Shown here: one piece after another, positions 7,147 to 15,318 of the stretch | Layout of the letters: every line of letters begins with the position of its first letter | Numbering within the stretch: the stretch's first letter is position 1 | Notes under the pieces: model-generated | What the model was told of the DNA's origin: nothing | The model's database searches: none | Seen by the model: only the letters and a program-made list of their open reading frames with translations | Translations under genes and position numbers: made by a program | Assembly: GCA_028821515.1 (NCBI GenBank) | Contig: JAPPGA010000067.1 | Coordinates: 1 to 51,455 of the forward strand | Length of the DNA stretch: 51,455 bases | From: Gammaproteobacteria bacterium | Lineage (GTDB): Bacteria; Pseudomonadota; Gammaproteobacteria; Pseudomonadales; Azotimanducaceae | Reading direction: 5' to 3'

Positions 7147-9465
7147 TCACCGCAGGGTCGCCAGCGGTCCCGACAGGGATTCCTCGCGGTATCCCGGGAT
7201 CCCGCGGGACAGCAGCGACTCCACCCGTCCGCCGACTCCCGCCAGACCGCGAAGCACGAACTGCACCGCGACGCCCTCGTCGCTTTCCACTTCCCCAGGC
7301 GTCCCGCCCGGCGCGGGCTCGATGAGACGACGATACAACAACCGCGCCTGCCAGCAACAACTGGCGTATCCGAACCCGGCGATGATCTCGTTGCTGCGTG
7401 CGTTCTCCACGTCGTAGTTCCACTTGCCGATGGCGCTCCACCGGTCGCTCAAGGGCCAGATCGCCGAGACTTCACCCTGGTCCATGTCGGAGTCGCGCCG
7501 CGCACGCCGGGCCAGGTTCAAGATCCGGTCATTGCCGCTCCGATAGCGCAACGAGAAAACAAACTCCTCTCCATCGCCGTGTTCCGGATCCCAGACGCCG
7601 CCGCCCCTTACGGTAAGTCGCCCGATACGTGCGGCGGCCTCGGCGGCAAACGCGGAGGCGGACCGCTCGGGATCGAGGGTGGCAGGGCCGCGAAGTGCGA
7701 CGCGCTGATCCTCGAAGAACAGGATTCTCCCGACGCTTGCCCGCAGCCTTTCCCGGCCGGTGCGCCCGTCCAACAGGCGGCTGGTCACGCCTATGGTCAA
7801 CTGGTTGGCGTCGCCGATCCGGTCGAGCCCGGAGAACCGGTCGCGCCGGAACAGGCGCGGATAGGAGAAGGTCGTGAAGGACGTATCGAACAACGGGAGC
7901 GCATGCTGCGCCTCGTAGCCCTGGTAAAGGTAGTAGCCTCGCGGCTCAAGGGTCCAGACATCTCCATCGCCTACATCGCGGTCGAAATTGAGGCTGCCGT
8001 CCAGATCCGCGAAAGCGATGGCCCGTTCCGGCGTCGTATCCGTCCCGGCGCGGGCGTCTTCCAGTGCGTAGCTGGTGTAGCGATAGCCGGCACCCAATCT
8101 GAGAGAGCCCCAGGAGCGCAGAAAGGGCAGTTGCAGGCGTGATTCGACATGCGCGCGCTCACCCGACACCCGCGGCGCCCCGCCGGACGAATCTCCGGGT
8201 GGATCGAAGGCTGTCCAGAACGCTCCCACGGTCCAACCAAGTGCACCCAGCACACGGCCGCTATAGGTGAGGTCCAGCGCCGGCACGCGCCGATGCGGTT
8301 CGGGGCGCAGCTCGAGCATCTGGAATGCCTGTGCCGAGAGACCCGCGGAAAGACCACCGTCCGTGTAACGAATCTCGGCGAACCTTCGCAGGTGGCCCTG
8401 GCCGACCAGGTCCTGGTCCGTCCCCAGGTCCCGGAAATAGTCGCGGTCGCTTACCGCCGCGTAGTCGACAAACGTGGTGAAACCGCCGAAGGCGCCGCGG
8501 TGGCTCACGCGGGATAGCCAGCGACTCGAAGAAATGCCGGTGTCGGTCCTGTATTGCCGGTCTTCGGCCAGGACCGCGCCGACCACTCCCGTCTCGGCGA
8601 AAGCGTTCAGGTGGCGGAACTCCGTCGTCAGGCCGGAACCACGCGCGGATACAAGGCGCGGCGTCAACGTCGCGTCGTAGTTCGGCGCAAGGTTCAGGTA
8701 GAAAGGCGTGGCGAGATCGAGGCCTTCGTCGAAGGAATAGTCCGGGCTGGGGAACAGGAATCCCGACTGCCGATCGTCCGAGACGGGAATTCGGAGCCAG
8801 GGAGAGTAAAAAACAGGAACACCCCTGAGTTTGACGACCACGTTCCGGGCGCGCGCGAACGCCGCGTCCTTGCGCACCTCGATACGCGCGGACTCGACGC
8901 GCCAGGCATCGTCGCCCGGCTCACATCTCGTCAGCCGGGTACCTTCAACGGTCAACCGGTCGTCCCGGCGATCCACGGCGGCGGCAACGCCGCGGAATTC
9001 GGGCCCAAACAGGACAAAATCGACATCTTCCACGCGCACACGCTCACCTGACATGCCGAACGTCGCCGAGGAACCCGCCAGCGCCAGGCCCGGCTCGGTG
9101 AAGAGCAGGCCTTTCGGAAAAGAGACTTCGCGCGTTGCGCCGACCTCGCGAACCAGCGCGCGCTCGCCGGCAATCCTGCGATTGCCCTGTTCGAAGGAAA
9201 CCGCGCCGGTGAACGCAACGCTCCCGTCGCGGGTGTATTCAAGCCGGTCGCCGCGCAACCGGGCCGGATAAGAATCCGCGCGCGCATCGAGCGGCAGGGG
9301 GAAGTCACGTTCCAGGTACATGCCGCTGCAATGCGCGGGCATGACGGACAGGTGAGCAGAATCCAGTTCCCCGCGCGGTACCCAATGCGCGTCGACAGCC
9401 GAGACGGCGCCGGCGCACGGCGAGGCCAACGCGACGGCGAGTACGGGAACGGCAAGGCACTTCAC
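7147..9465 (-). CDS. lptD: LPS-assembly outer-membrane protein LptD
   Basis: LptD forms, with the lipoprotein LptE, the outer-membrane pore that inserts lipopolysaccharide into the outer leaflet. The 772-residue protein has a signal peptide, an LptA-like jellyroll with repeated strands (about 65-185), and a long beta-barrel rich in aromatic and glycine residues. Four cysteines sit where the essential disulfides are expected: Cys46 and Cys181 near the N-terminus, and the pair Cys703-Cys704. The GTG at 9465 is the only reasonable start and begins VKCLAVPVLAVALA, a good signal peptide. No clear Shine-Dalgarno sequence is seen. The gene diverges from amgK across about 120 bases that must hold promoters for both directions. 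Confidence 0.95.
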   Translation of the reverse strand: MKCLAVPVLAVALASPCAGAVSAVDAHWVPRGELDSAHLSVMPAHCSGMYLERDFPLPLDARADSYPARLRGDRLEYTRDGSVAFTGAVSFEQGNRRIAGERALVREVGATREVSFPKGLLFTEPGLALAGSSATFGMSGERVRVEDVDFVLFGPEFRGVAAAVDRRDDRLTVEGTRLTRCEPGDDAWRVESARIEVRKDAAFARARNVVVKLRGVPVFYSPWLRIPVSDDRQSGFLFPSPDYSFDEGLDLATPFYLNLAPNYDATLTPRLVSARGSGLTTEFRHLNAFAETGVVGAVLAEDRQYRTDTGISSSRWLSRVSHRGAFGGFTTFVDYAAVSDRDYFRDLGTDQDLVGQGHLRRFAEIRYTDGGLSAGLSAQAFQMLELRPEPHRRVPALDLTYSGRVLGALGWTVGAFWTAFDPPGDSSGGAPRVSGERAHVESRLQLPFLRSWGSLRLGAGYRYTSYALEDARAGTDTTPERAIAFADLDGSLNFDRDVGDGDVWTLEPRGYYLYQGYEAQHALPLFDTSFTTFSYPRLFRRDRFSGLDRIGDANQLTIGVTSRLLDGRTGRERLRASVGRILFFEDQRVALRGPATLDPERSASAFAAEAAARIGRLTVRGGGVWDPEHGDGEEFVFSLRYRSGNDRILNLARRARRDSDMDQGEVSAIWPLSDRWSAIGKWNYDVENARSNEIIAGFGYASCCWQARLLYRRLIEPAPGGTPGEVESDEGVAVQFVLRGLAGVGGRVESLLSRGIPGYREESLSGPLATLR

Positions 9466-9587
9466 TCCCGAAGCATGACAAATGAGAGGCGCGCGTCATA
9501 GGTGCGGAAATGACTCCCGGCTGAACGTCATGGTCGCGGCGCGTTAGACTCCGGCGGCGCAAGTACATGGACGAGCGGCGTCATTTC

Positions 9588-10553
9588 ATGAATGACCGTG
9601 TTCGGCAACTGGAGGACTGGTGCGCGGAACAGCTCGGCGCATTGGCCTCGTTCGAGCCGCTCGCGCAGGAAGCGAGCACGCGCCAGTTCTATCGCGCGAC
9701 GGCCAGCGATGGTTCCCGCATCGCCATGGACGCGCCGCCGGAGACGGAGAACAATGCGCAGTTCCGCGCCCTTTCGGGGCTGTTTCGGGCGAACGGGGTG
9801 CCGGTCCCGGAAGTATGCGCGTTCGACCCGCGCGGGTTCCTGCTCGTCTCCGACTTCGGAGACTGCCGGTTCGACCAGGCTTATGCCGATGGTAGGGAAG
9901 AGCAATGCCTGGGCCTCGCACTAGACGCCCTCCTGCGCATCCAGTCGGTAGCGTCCGACATCATTCCCCCCTATGAGACCTCGCGCTTTCGCGACGAACT
10001 TGGGATCTTCACCGAATGGCTCGTGCAGAGATTTCTTGGACTCGAGACACCGTCCTTCATCGACGATGCATGGGAGACGCTGATCGAGGCGACGCAGGCA
10101 CAACCCATGGTCACCGTGCACCGCGATTACCACAGCCGCAACCTGCTGCTCTGCGACGACGGGAGTCTCGGCATCGTCGACTTCCAGGACGCGCTCGTCG
10201 GACCCGTAACCTACGATCTCGTCTCGCTTTTGCGCGACTGCTACCACGTGTTTTCCGAGGCCACGGTCGCAGAGTGGCTGACGCAGTATCTGCAAATGGC
10301 GAATTGCGGCCTGACGGCGCGTGACTTTCGCCGCGCCTTCGACCTGACGGGCGTCCAGCGGCACCTGAAGGCGGCCGGGATCTTCGCCCGTCTCAAGTTG
10401 CGCGACGGCCGGGACAGCCACCTGCGTGACATAGCTCCCACTCTCGAACGCGTCGCCGACGTGGCAGGCGGCTACCCGGAACTCATGGAGTTGGAGCGCT
10501 GGGTCGGAAACGTCGTTCTGCCCGCCGCGATTCGCGAAGCGGGGCGTCCATGA
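9588..10553 (+). CDS. amgK: N-acetylmuramate/N-acetylglucosamine kinase AmgK
   Basis: AmgK phosphorylates the anomeric carbon of MurNAc (and GlcNAc), the first step of the shortcut that returns salvaged amino sugar to UDP-MurNAc without de novo synthesis. In Pseudomonas this bypass gives intrinsic fosfomycin tolerance. The 321-residue protein has an aminoglycoside-phosphotransferase fold: STRQFYRA in the N-lobe, the catalytic HRDYHSRN loop and the metal-binding IVDFQDALVGP motif. The ATG at 9588 fits the family start best; an in-frame ATG at 9567 adds seven residues and cannot be excluded. The stop overlaps the murU start as ATGA. The gene diverges from lptD, as in Pseudomonas. Confidence 0.93.
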   Translation: MNDRVRQLEDWCAEQLGALASFEPLAQEASTRQFYRATASDGSRIAMDAPPETENNAQFRALSGLFRANGVPVPEVCAFDPRGFLLVSDFGDCRFDQAYADGREEQCLGLALDALLRIQSVASDIIPPYETSRFRDELGIFTEWLVQRFLGLETPSFIDDAWETLIEATQAQPMVTVHRDYHSRNLLLCDDGSLGIVDFQDALVGPVTYDLVSLLRDCYHVFSEATVAEWLTQYLQMANCGLTARDFRRAFDLTGVQRHLKAAGIFARLKLRDGRDSHLRDIAPTLERVADVAGGYPELMELERWVGNVVLPAAIREAGRP

Positions 10554-11215
10554 AGGCAATGATCCTTGCCGCCGGCCGCGGGGAACGCCTGCGCCCTCTC
10601 ACCGACCGCATCCCCAAGCCGATGCTCTCCATCGCGGGGGAAGCATTGATCGTGCACCAGCTCCGCTGGCTTCACCGCGCCGGCATCACCGAAATCGTCG
10701 TCAACCTGCACCACCTCGGCGCGCAGATCGAGAAACGCGTCGGCAACGGGCGCGACCTGGGCGTCAACGTCCGTTACAGCCGGGAAGAAACGCTGCTGGA
10801 CACCGGCGGCGGCGTCGTGGCCGCCCTGCCGCTGCTCGGCCCCGCGCCGTTCCTCCTGCTGAACGGCGACATCTGGACCAACTATCCGTTCCACCGGCTG
10901 ACCGACCTTGCCCCGGTAGCCGGCCACCTCGTGCTGACACCGAAACCCGCCCATCGCGAAACCGCCGACTTCGCCCTAGTCGACGGACGGGTTCGGCGCA
11001 ACGGAAATGATCGCGACGACCTGGTGTTCACCGGCATGGCGGTCATCAACCCCGCGCTGTTCGACGCCGCGCCCGAAGGACCGTTCAACATCGCCCACGC
11101 CCTCTATTTCGACGCCGCCGACGAAGGGCGCCTGACGGGGGAGGAGTTCCACGGCACCTGGTTTGATATCGGCTCTCCCACCCAGTTGAAGGCAGTTCGA
11201 AGGCTGACGGACTGA
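10550..11215 (+). CDS. murU: N-acetylmuramate-1-phosphate uridylyltransferase MurU
   Basis: MurU joins MurNAc-1-phosphate, the product of AmgK, to UTP to form UDP-MurNAc. The 221-residue protein is a single-domain nucleotidyltransferase with the signature MILAAGRGERLRPLTDRIPKP at the N-terminus, LLNGDIW holding the metal-binding Asp, and a C-terminal WFDIGSPTQL block. It lacks the left-handed helix domain of longer sugar nucleotidyltransferases, as expected for MurU. It is coupled to amgK by a four-base overlap. About 170 bases then separate it from the first TonB-dependent receptor. Confidence 0.93.
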   Translation: MKAMILAAGRGERLRPLTDRIPKPMLSIAGEALIVHQLRWLHRAGITEIVVNLHHLGAQIEKRVGNGRDLGVNVRYSREETLLDTGGGVVAALPLLGPAPFLLLNGDIWTNYPFHRLTDLAPVAGHLVLTPKPAHRETADFALVDGRVRRNGNDRDDLVFTGMAVINPALFDAAPEGPFNIAHALYFDAADEGRLTGEEFHGTWFDIGSPTQLKAVRRLTD

Positions 11216-11299
11216 CGAGGAACCTCGCCCCAGGACAGCCCAGCGAAAAATTGGGGGAAAGTCGTGGACTGACCAATCCCGAATTCGGCCCAAATCATA

Positions 11300-11328
11300 T
11301 TGACCGCCAGCACCACATCCGCTACAAA
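11300..11328 (+). promoter_or_regulatory. Putative sigma-70 promoter of TonB receptor 1
   Basis: TTGACC (11300-11305), a 17-base spacer and TACAAA (11323-11328) lie 57 bases before the receptor ATG. The same TTGACC and spacing recur before the second receptor at 15249. This is a pattern match only. Confidence 0.45.
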
Positions 11329-11385
11329 CAGTGCCTTCGGAACCCGCCGCAATATTGTTGCTGCGGGAATTTCCCGGAGGGAAAC

Positions 11386-14343
11386 ATGAAGAGATTCTCG
11401 CAAATTGCGTCACTTGGAGTGGCGCTCATACTGTTCGGACTGCCCGCCCATGCGGCCGACGAAGGCGATGCTGCCGAGGCAGACGCAGCGCAGGACGACA
11501 CCAGGTACATCGAAGAGATCATCGTGACTGGCGAGCGCGGCGAGCAGAGTTCGCTCGAGCGCGCCATGACGGTCACCGGCTTCAACGCCAGTATGATCGA
11601 GCAACTGGGCATCCAGAACACCAACGACCTCGAGGTCCTCGTACCGGGCCTGCAGGTCGGCACCCGCAGCCACGCGGGCAAGAACGAGGATGGACATCTC
11701 GTCATGCGCGGAGTCGCGAACGACCGCCGCATCAACTTCTTCCAGGACTCGTCGGTCGCCGTCTACGTCGACGGCGTCTACAGTCCTGTCTCCTACGGCC
11801 TCGATGGCGGCATGTTCGACGTCGAACGGATCGAGGTGGCCCGGGGCCCGCAAGGCACCACGGGCGGCCAGACGGCCCTCACCGGGTCCGTCAGTTTCGT
11901 CACCAAGAAACCGACCGACGAGTGGGACCTGAAGGTCACCGGCGAGGTGACCGACCAAAACTCGTACGAATCCAACGTCGCGTTCGGCGGCCCCATCGGT
12001 AACAGCAATTTCTCCTATCGGATGGCCGCGAGCCGACTCACCGGCGACGGCCTGATCGAGAACGTCGGCGCGGGACCGGACGCCGGCGTGCCTGATCGGC
12101 TGCAGTATTCGCCGCAGCTTCGCTTCAAGAATGATCGCTGGGACATCACCGGACGCTACAGAAAGCTGACCGATACCGGCGTGCACAACCTCTCGCTCAT
12201 CATCGGCGCGCGCAATACCGAGGAACAGTACTACCTGCTGAACGATGGCAGGCCCCGATGCGAAATAGACCGGCACCCCGATTCGCCCACCTACGGCGAG
12301 TGCATCAGGGACTCGGCCGGGAATATCGTGTACTACCTCAATCCGTTCTACGGGCTGGGCCAGAACGTGGCGATCGCGAACTGTCCGGGTTTCAACAACG
12401 ACGGCTCTCGCGACCCCGGCCATCCCGTGGTCTGCGCCGGCGAGCACCTGCTACTCAAGACCGAACTCAACGCCCCCTTGAGCGAGAACAACTCCCAGGA
12501 GGCGACCACGCTCGAGGCGCGCTATGCCCTCAACGACACCCACGAGATCGTCTACCACTTCGGTGATCGCGATACGCGAACGGACACGACCAACGACCTG
12601 GATCAGACCAACCGAATGGGCGGCGGACGTTGCCTGGCCATTCATCCACGGGTCATTTCGGGAGAACTCCAGGAAGGTCAGAGGCATCCCCGCTGCGCAT
12701 TGGATGAAGCCGGCAACGGCGTGTACTCAGACGGGATTTCCAACTACCTGCGCACCTCCGATCAAGTCAGTCACGAGATTGCGCTCATCTCCAACAACGA
12801 AGGGCCGCTCAACTATACGTTCGGCTATACCTACCTCTCTGGTGACCAGCCTTACGTATACCGCGACATCTTCAACGGGGTGGACACCGGCAGCAACAGC
12901 CTCAACAACGCCACCTTCTACACGGATACGTCGGCCATTTGCGAAGCGAGACTGGAGGAGGTGAGATTCCCATGGGAGAACGGACGGTGGAGTGGCGACA
13001 TACGTGATCCGAGCAACCCGAGCAACAAATTGGCGACGGGTTATATCCTCGGTTGCTATGGCAGCGACTACTCCGCCTACTGGAGCGACGTCACCAACGG
13101 CGGGACCCATATAAGCGGCAGCGGCGTGCGCGCGGCCTTCTATGGCAACGTGACCTACGACCAGCAGGCGCTCTACACCAACGTGGAATACATGCTGAAC
13201 GACCAGTGGAAGGTATTCGGCGGCCTCCGCTACAACGACGACCACAAGGAGCACGTGCAGAACGACTTCAGCAGCGCAAGCCAACGTACCCTTCCCGACG
13301 GGACGGTAATCAACGTCGTGAACGCCATACTCAGAAGCAAGCACTACGATACCGCCTGCTGCGGGTATGTCGGCATCGAGACCGACGCCCAAGGCTTCGC
13401 CATACCGGATGACCGGACCCTCGCCGATTCCAAGGTGAAGACCTGGAAGATCCTGACCTGGAACGTCGGCACGGAATACACGCCCACGGACAACCTGATG
13501 TGGTATGGCCGTATTTCCAAGGGTTATCGTGCCGGCGGCTTCGCGGGCTTCGGCAATATGCTTGGGGAAGCCATGCCCGCGGAAGAGATGATGAACTACG
13601 AAGCTGGCCTGAAGGGGCTCTTCTTCGACAACGACGTGCAGTTGGAGATCAGTGCCTACTACCAGGACTTCAGTTCCTTCTGGATGCAGGTACGGCGCCT
13701 TAGAACCAGCGCCGAGCTTGCCGTCAACAATCCGGGTAGATCTATCTGGATCGGAGACACCACAGCCATCGACGGCACGGTGATCGGCGGCATAGAGGCG
13801 CAGGGCGCATGGCAGATCAATGACAGATTGACCCTGCGGGGATTCTACGAATACATGTATTCGAGCTTCGGTCCCTTCGAGACCAACTACTGCTGCACCC
13901 CGGCCGGCACTACATCGCCCCGGGTTGACATTACGATTGACGGACAGACATACAATGACATAGCCCCCGTCGATTTCGAAGGCAACTCCCTGCGCTTGCA
14001 GCCGCAGAACAAGCTTTCCTCCGCATTGACGTACGACGTGCCGATACCGGCGCGCTACGGCACGCTCGACGTGGTGGGAATAATGAGCTGGCGCGACACG
14101 ATGCATCCCGACGAAGCCAACTTCGAGATATACGAGATCCCCGCCTATCTCAGGTGGGATATGCGCGCGAACTGGGTATCGCCGAACGGCCGATATACCG
14201 TTACGGGTTGGGTCACCAACGTGCTTGACGTGGTCCAGGTCCTGAGCTATTCGCCTCGGGATGGCAACGGCGTCACCGCACCGGTGCACGGAACCGTCTC
14301 AGACGAACGGCGGATCGGCCTGACGTTCAACTACCAGATGTAA
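11386..14343 (+). CDS. TonB-dependent outer-membrane receptor 1
   Basis: A 985-residue TonB-dependent transporter. It has a signal peptide ending near AHAADE, a TonB-box-like IEEIIVTGER, and a plug domain with the typical VAVYVDGVY and VERIEVARGPQGT motifs. A long beta-barrel follows, ending in a strand that finishes NYQM. Such proteins import scarce large or complexed substrates across the outer membrane using TonB-ExbBD energy. The plug is of the broad kind seen in marine bacteria for glycans, siderophores or other organics, and the substrate cannot be named. The barrel contains several cysteines, including two CC pairs, which is unusual for an outer-membrane barrel. The ATG at 11386 has GGAGG five bases upstream. 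It is paralogous to the receptor at 15319 and ends in the same hairpin terminator. Confidence 0.9.
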   Translation: MKRFSQIASLGVALILFGLPAHAADEGDAAEADAAQDDTRYIEEIIVTGERGEQSSLERAMTVTGFNASMIEQLGIQNTNDLEVLVPGLQVGTRSHAGKNEDGHLVMRGVANDRRINFFQDSSVAVYVDGVYSPVSYGLDGGMFDVERIEVARGPQGTTGGQTALTGSVSFVTKKPTDEWDLKVTGEVTDQNSYESNVAFGGPIGNSNFSYRMAASRLTGDGLIENVGAGPDAGVPDRLQYSPQLRFKNDRWDITGRYRKLTDTGVHNLSLIIGARNTEEQYYLLNDGRPRCEIDRHPDSPTYGECIRDSAGNIVYYLNPFYGLGQNVAIANCPGFNNDGSRDPGHPVVCAGEHLLLKTELNAPLSENNSQEATTLEARYALNDTHEIVYHFGDRDTRTDTTNDLDQTNRMGGGRCLAIHPRVISGELQEGQRHPRCALDEAGNGVYSDGISNYLRTSDQVSHEIALISNNEGPLNYTFGYTYLSGDQPYVYRDIFNGVDTGSNSLNNATFYTDTSAICEARLEEVRFPWENGRWSGDIRDPSNPSNKLATGYILGCYGSDYSAYWSDVTNGGTHISGSGVRAAFYGNVTYDQQALYTNVEYMLNDQWKVFGGLRYNDDHKEHVQNDFSSASQRTLPDGTVINVVNAILRSKHYDTACCGYVGIETDAQGFAIPDDRTLADSKVKTWKILTWNVGTEYTPTDNLMWYGRISKGYRAGGFAGFGNMLGEAMPAEEMMNYEAGLKGLFFDNDVQLEISAYYQDFSSFWMQVRRLRTSAELAVNNPGRSIWIGDTTAIDGTVIGGIEAQGAWQINDRLTLRGFYEYMYSSFGPFETNYCCTPAGTTSPRVDITIDGQTYNDIAPVDFEGNSLRLQPQNKLSSALTYDVPIPARYGTLDVVGIMSWRDTMHPDEANFEIYEIPAYLRWDMRANWVSPNGRYTVTGWVTNVLDVVQVLSYSPRDGNGVTAPVHGTVSDERRIGLTFNYQM

Positions 14344-14386
14344 CGGAGTGTCGACGGACTTCCTTAAGGGGAGTCCAGAACTTTTC

Positions 14387-14419
14387 AAAGAGCGCACCTC
14401 AAAAGGGTGCGCTCTTTTT
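14387..14419 (+). terminator. Intrinsic terminator after TonB receptor 1
   Basis: A 12-pair stem, AAAGAGCGCACC against GGTGCGCTCTTT, with loop TCAAAAG and a run of five T. The core from 14390 to 14414 is identical, base for base, to the core at 17964-17988. It stands about 50 bases before the next start codon. Confidence 0.9.
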
Positions 14420-14472
14420 CCATGCGGGCACAATAGGTGCCCCCAAAAGCACCAACTTATCGGAGATCGACA

Positions 14473-15138
14473 ATGCCTGTCATAGACATGTCAACCATCA
14501 AGCCCGTCGGCGAGTTTGGCTCAAAAGCCTGGGGGGAAGCCTGCGTCGAGGCGGCCATCAGGATGCTTGAAGCCGCCAATTTGCCCGCGTCAATCACCTG
14601 GGCCTTTTCCGAGCACTACACCCACCCACCCGCACGACTGATGGAGGGAGGCCGCACGCACTCGGGCTACTACCTCATGGTGAAAGAAGGAAAAGTCACC
14701 GGTGGAGACGGCATTCTCGAGGAAGCACGAACGATTCCCGGCTTTCACGCCAAGGTGCCCTGGGCCGCTATCTGCAATCAATCCGCCGCGCTATACGGCA
14801 GAGAGGGCATGCGGCAACGCGGTGTTGACCAACAGGCCCTGTTTGCGGCAATTGGAGAATACGTAGGCCGCGAGAACCCGTTCGGCCTGGACATCAACAA
14901 GGAAGGGAAGCCCAGCGTCATGCTGGATCCCGTGGGTCCCTGGCCCGCAGAAGTCGGTGCTGCCCTGGGAGAAGGCGCAGAAGAAGGGAATGGTCTGCAC
15001 AACATCGCCGCGACATTGCAGACCGATTCCCCGGAATATGCCCACCTGCCGGTCACCGCGCTGCGGGTACCCATTTTTGCCGAGATGACAGATCAGCAAA
15101 AGGCGGATTTCGTCAGGCTTTGCGGTATCGAGATGTGA
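14473..15138 (+). CDS. Unknown 221-residue protein
   Basis: I do not recognise this family. The protein has no signal peptide, membrane segment or nucleotide-binding motif that I can see. It starts MPVIDMSTIKPVGEFGSKAW and is Gly/Ala/Glu-rich, with conserved-looking stretches SEHYTHPPARL, HSGYYLMVKEGKV and SAALYGREGMRQRGVDQQ. Four cysteines are scattered. The ATG at 14473 follows GGAG at seven bases; codon use and the clean ribosome site argue it is real. It lies just after a strong terminator and before a second receptor, in the position that the PhyH gene occupies in the neighbouring module. A soluble cytoplasmic enzyme or binding protein acting on the imported compound is a guess. Confidence 0.75.
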   Translation: MPVIDMSTIKPVGEFGSKAWGEACVEAAIRMLEAANLPASITWAFSEHYTHPPARLMEGGRTHSGYYLMVKEGKVTGGDGILEEARTIPGFHAKVPWAAICNQSAALYGREGMRQRGVDQQALFAAIGEYVGRENPFGLDINKEGKPSVMLDPVGPWPAEVGAALGEGAEEGNGLHNIAATLQTDSPEYAHLPVTALRVPIFAEMTDQQKADFVRLCGIEM

Positions 15139-15248
15139 GGAGGGGGAGGCGGCACCACGAACCTCTTTTCGACGCCGCTGCGTGGGTTACGACACGCGAA
15201 AAATGGGGAACAACCATGACAAAGCCCCGACCCCTCCCCCCAACTCCG

Positions 15249-15277
15249 TTGACCGTGTGCACCGGCTTCGCTAGAAC
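15249..15277 (+). promoter_or_regulatory. Putative sigma-70 promoter of TonB receptor 2
   Basis: TTGACC (15249-15254), a 17-base spacer and TAGAAC (15272-15277) lie 41 bases before the ATG at 15319. It shares the -35 and spacing with the site at 11300. The rest of the gap 15139-15318 shows nothing recognisable. Confidence 0.4.
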
Positions 15278-15318
15278 GGTGGTGAGAGAAATGACGAGTG
15301 ATCTTTGAGGAGAACACG

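Noticed and set aside
7180-7215. Palindromic GC-rich stretch in the lptD end
   Set aside because: It lies in coding sequence for a plausible C-terminus and has no T-run or second copy.
5333-7417. Long plus-strand open frame opposite surA and rsmA
   Set aside because: Both genes below it have strong family matches; the antisense product has no recognisable domain.
12727-14289. Long minus-strand open frame inside TonB receptor 1
   Set aside because: Antisense shadow of the barrel; no ribosome site or motif.
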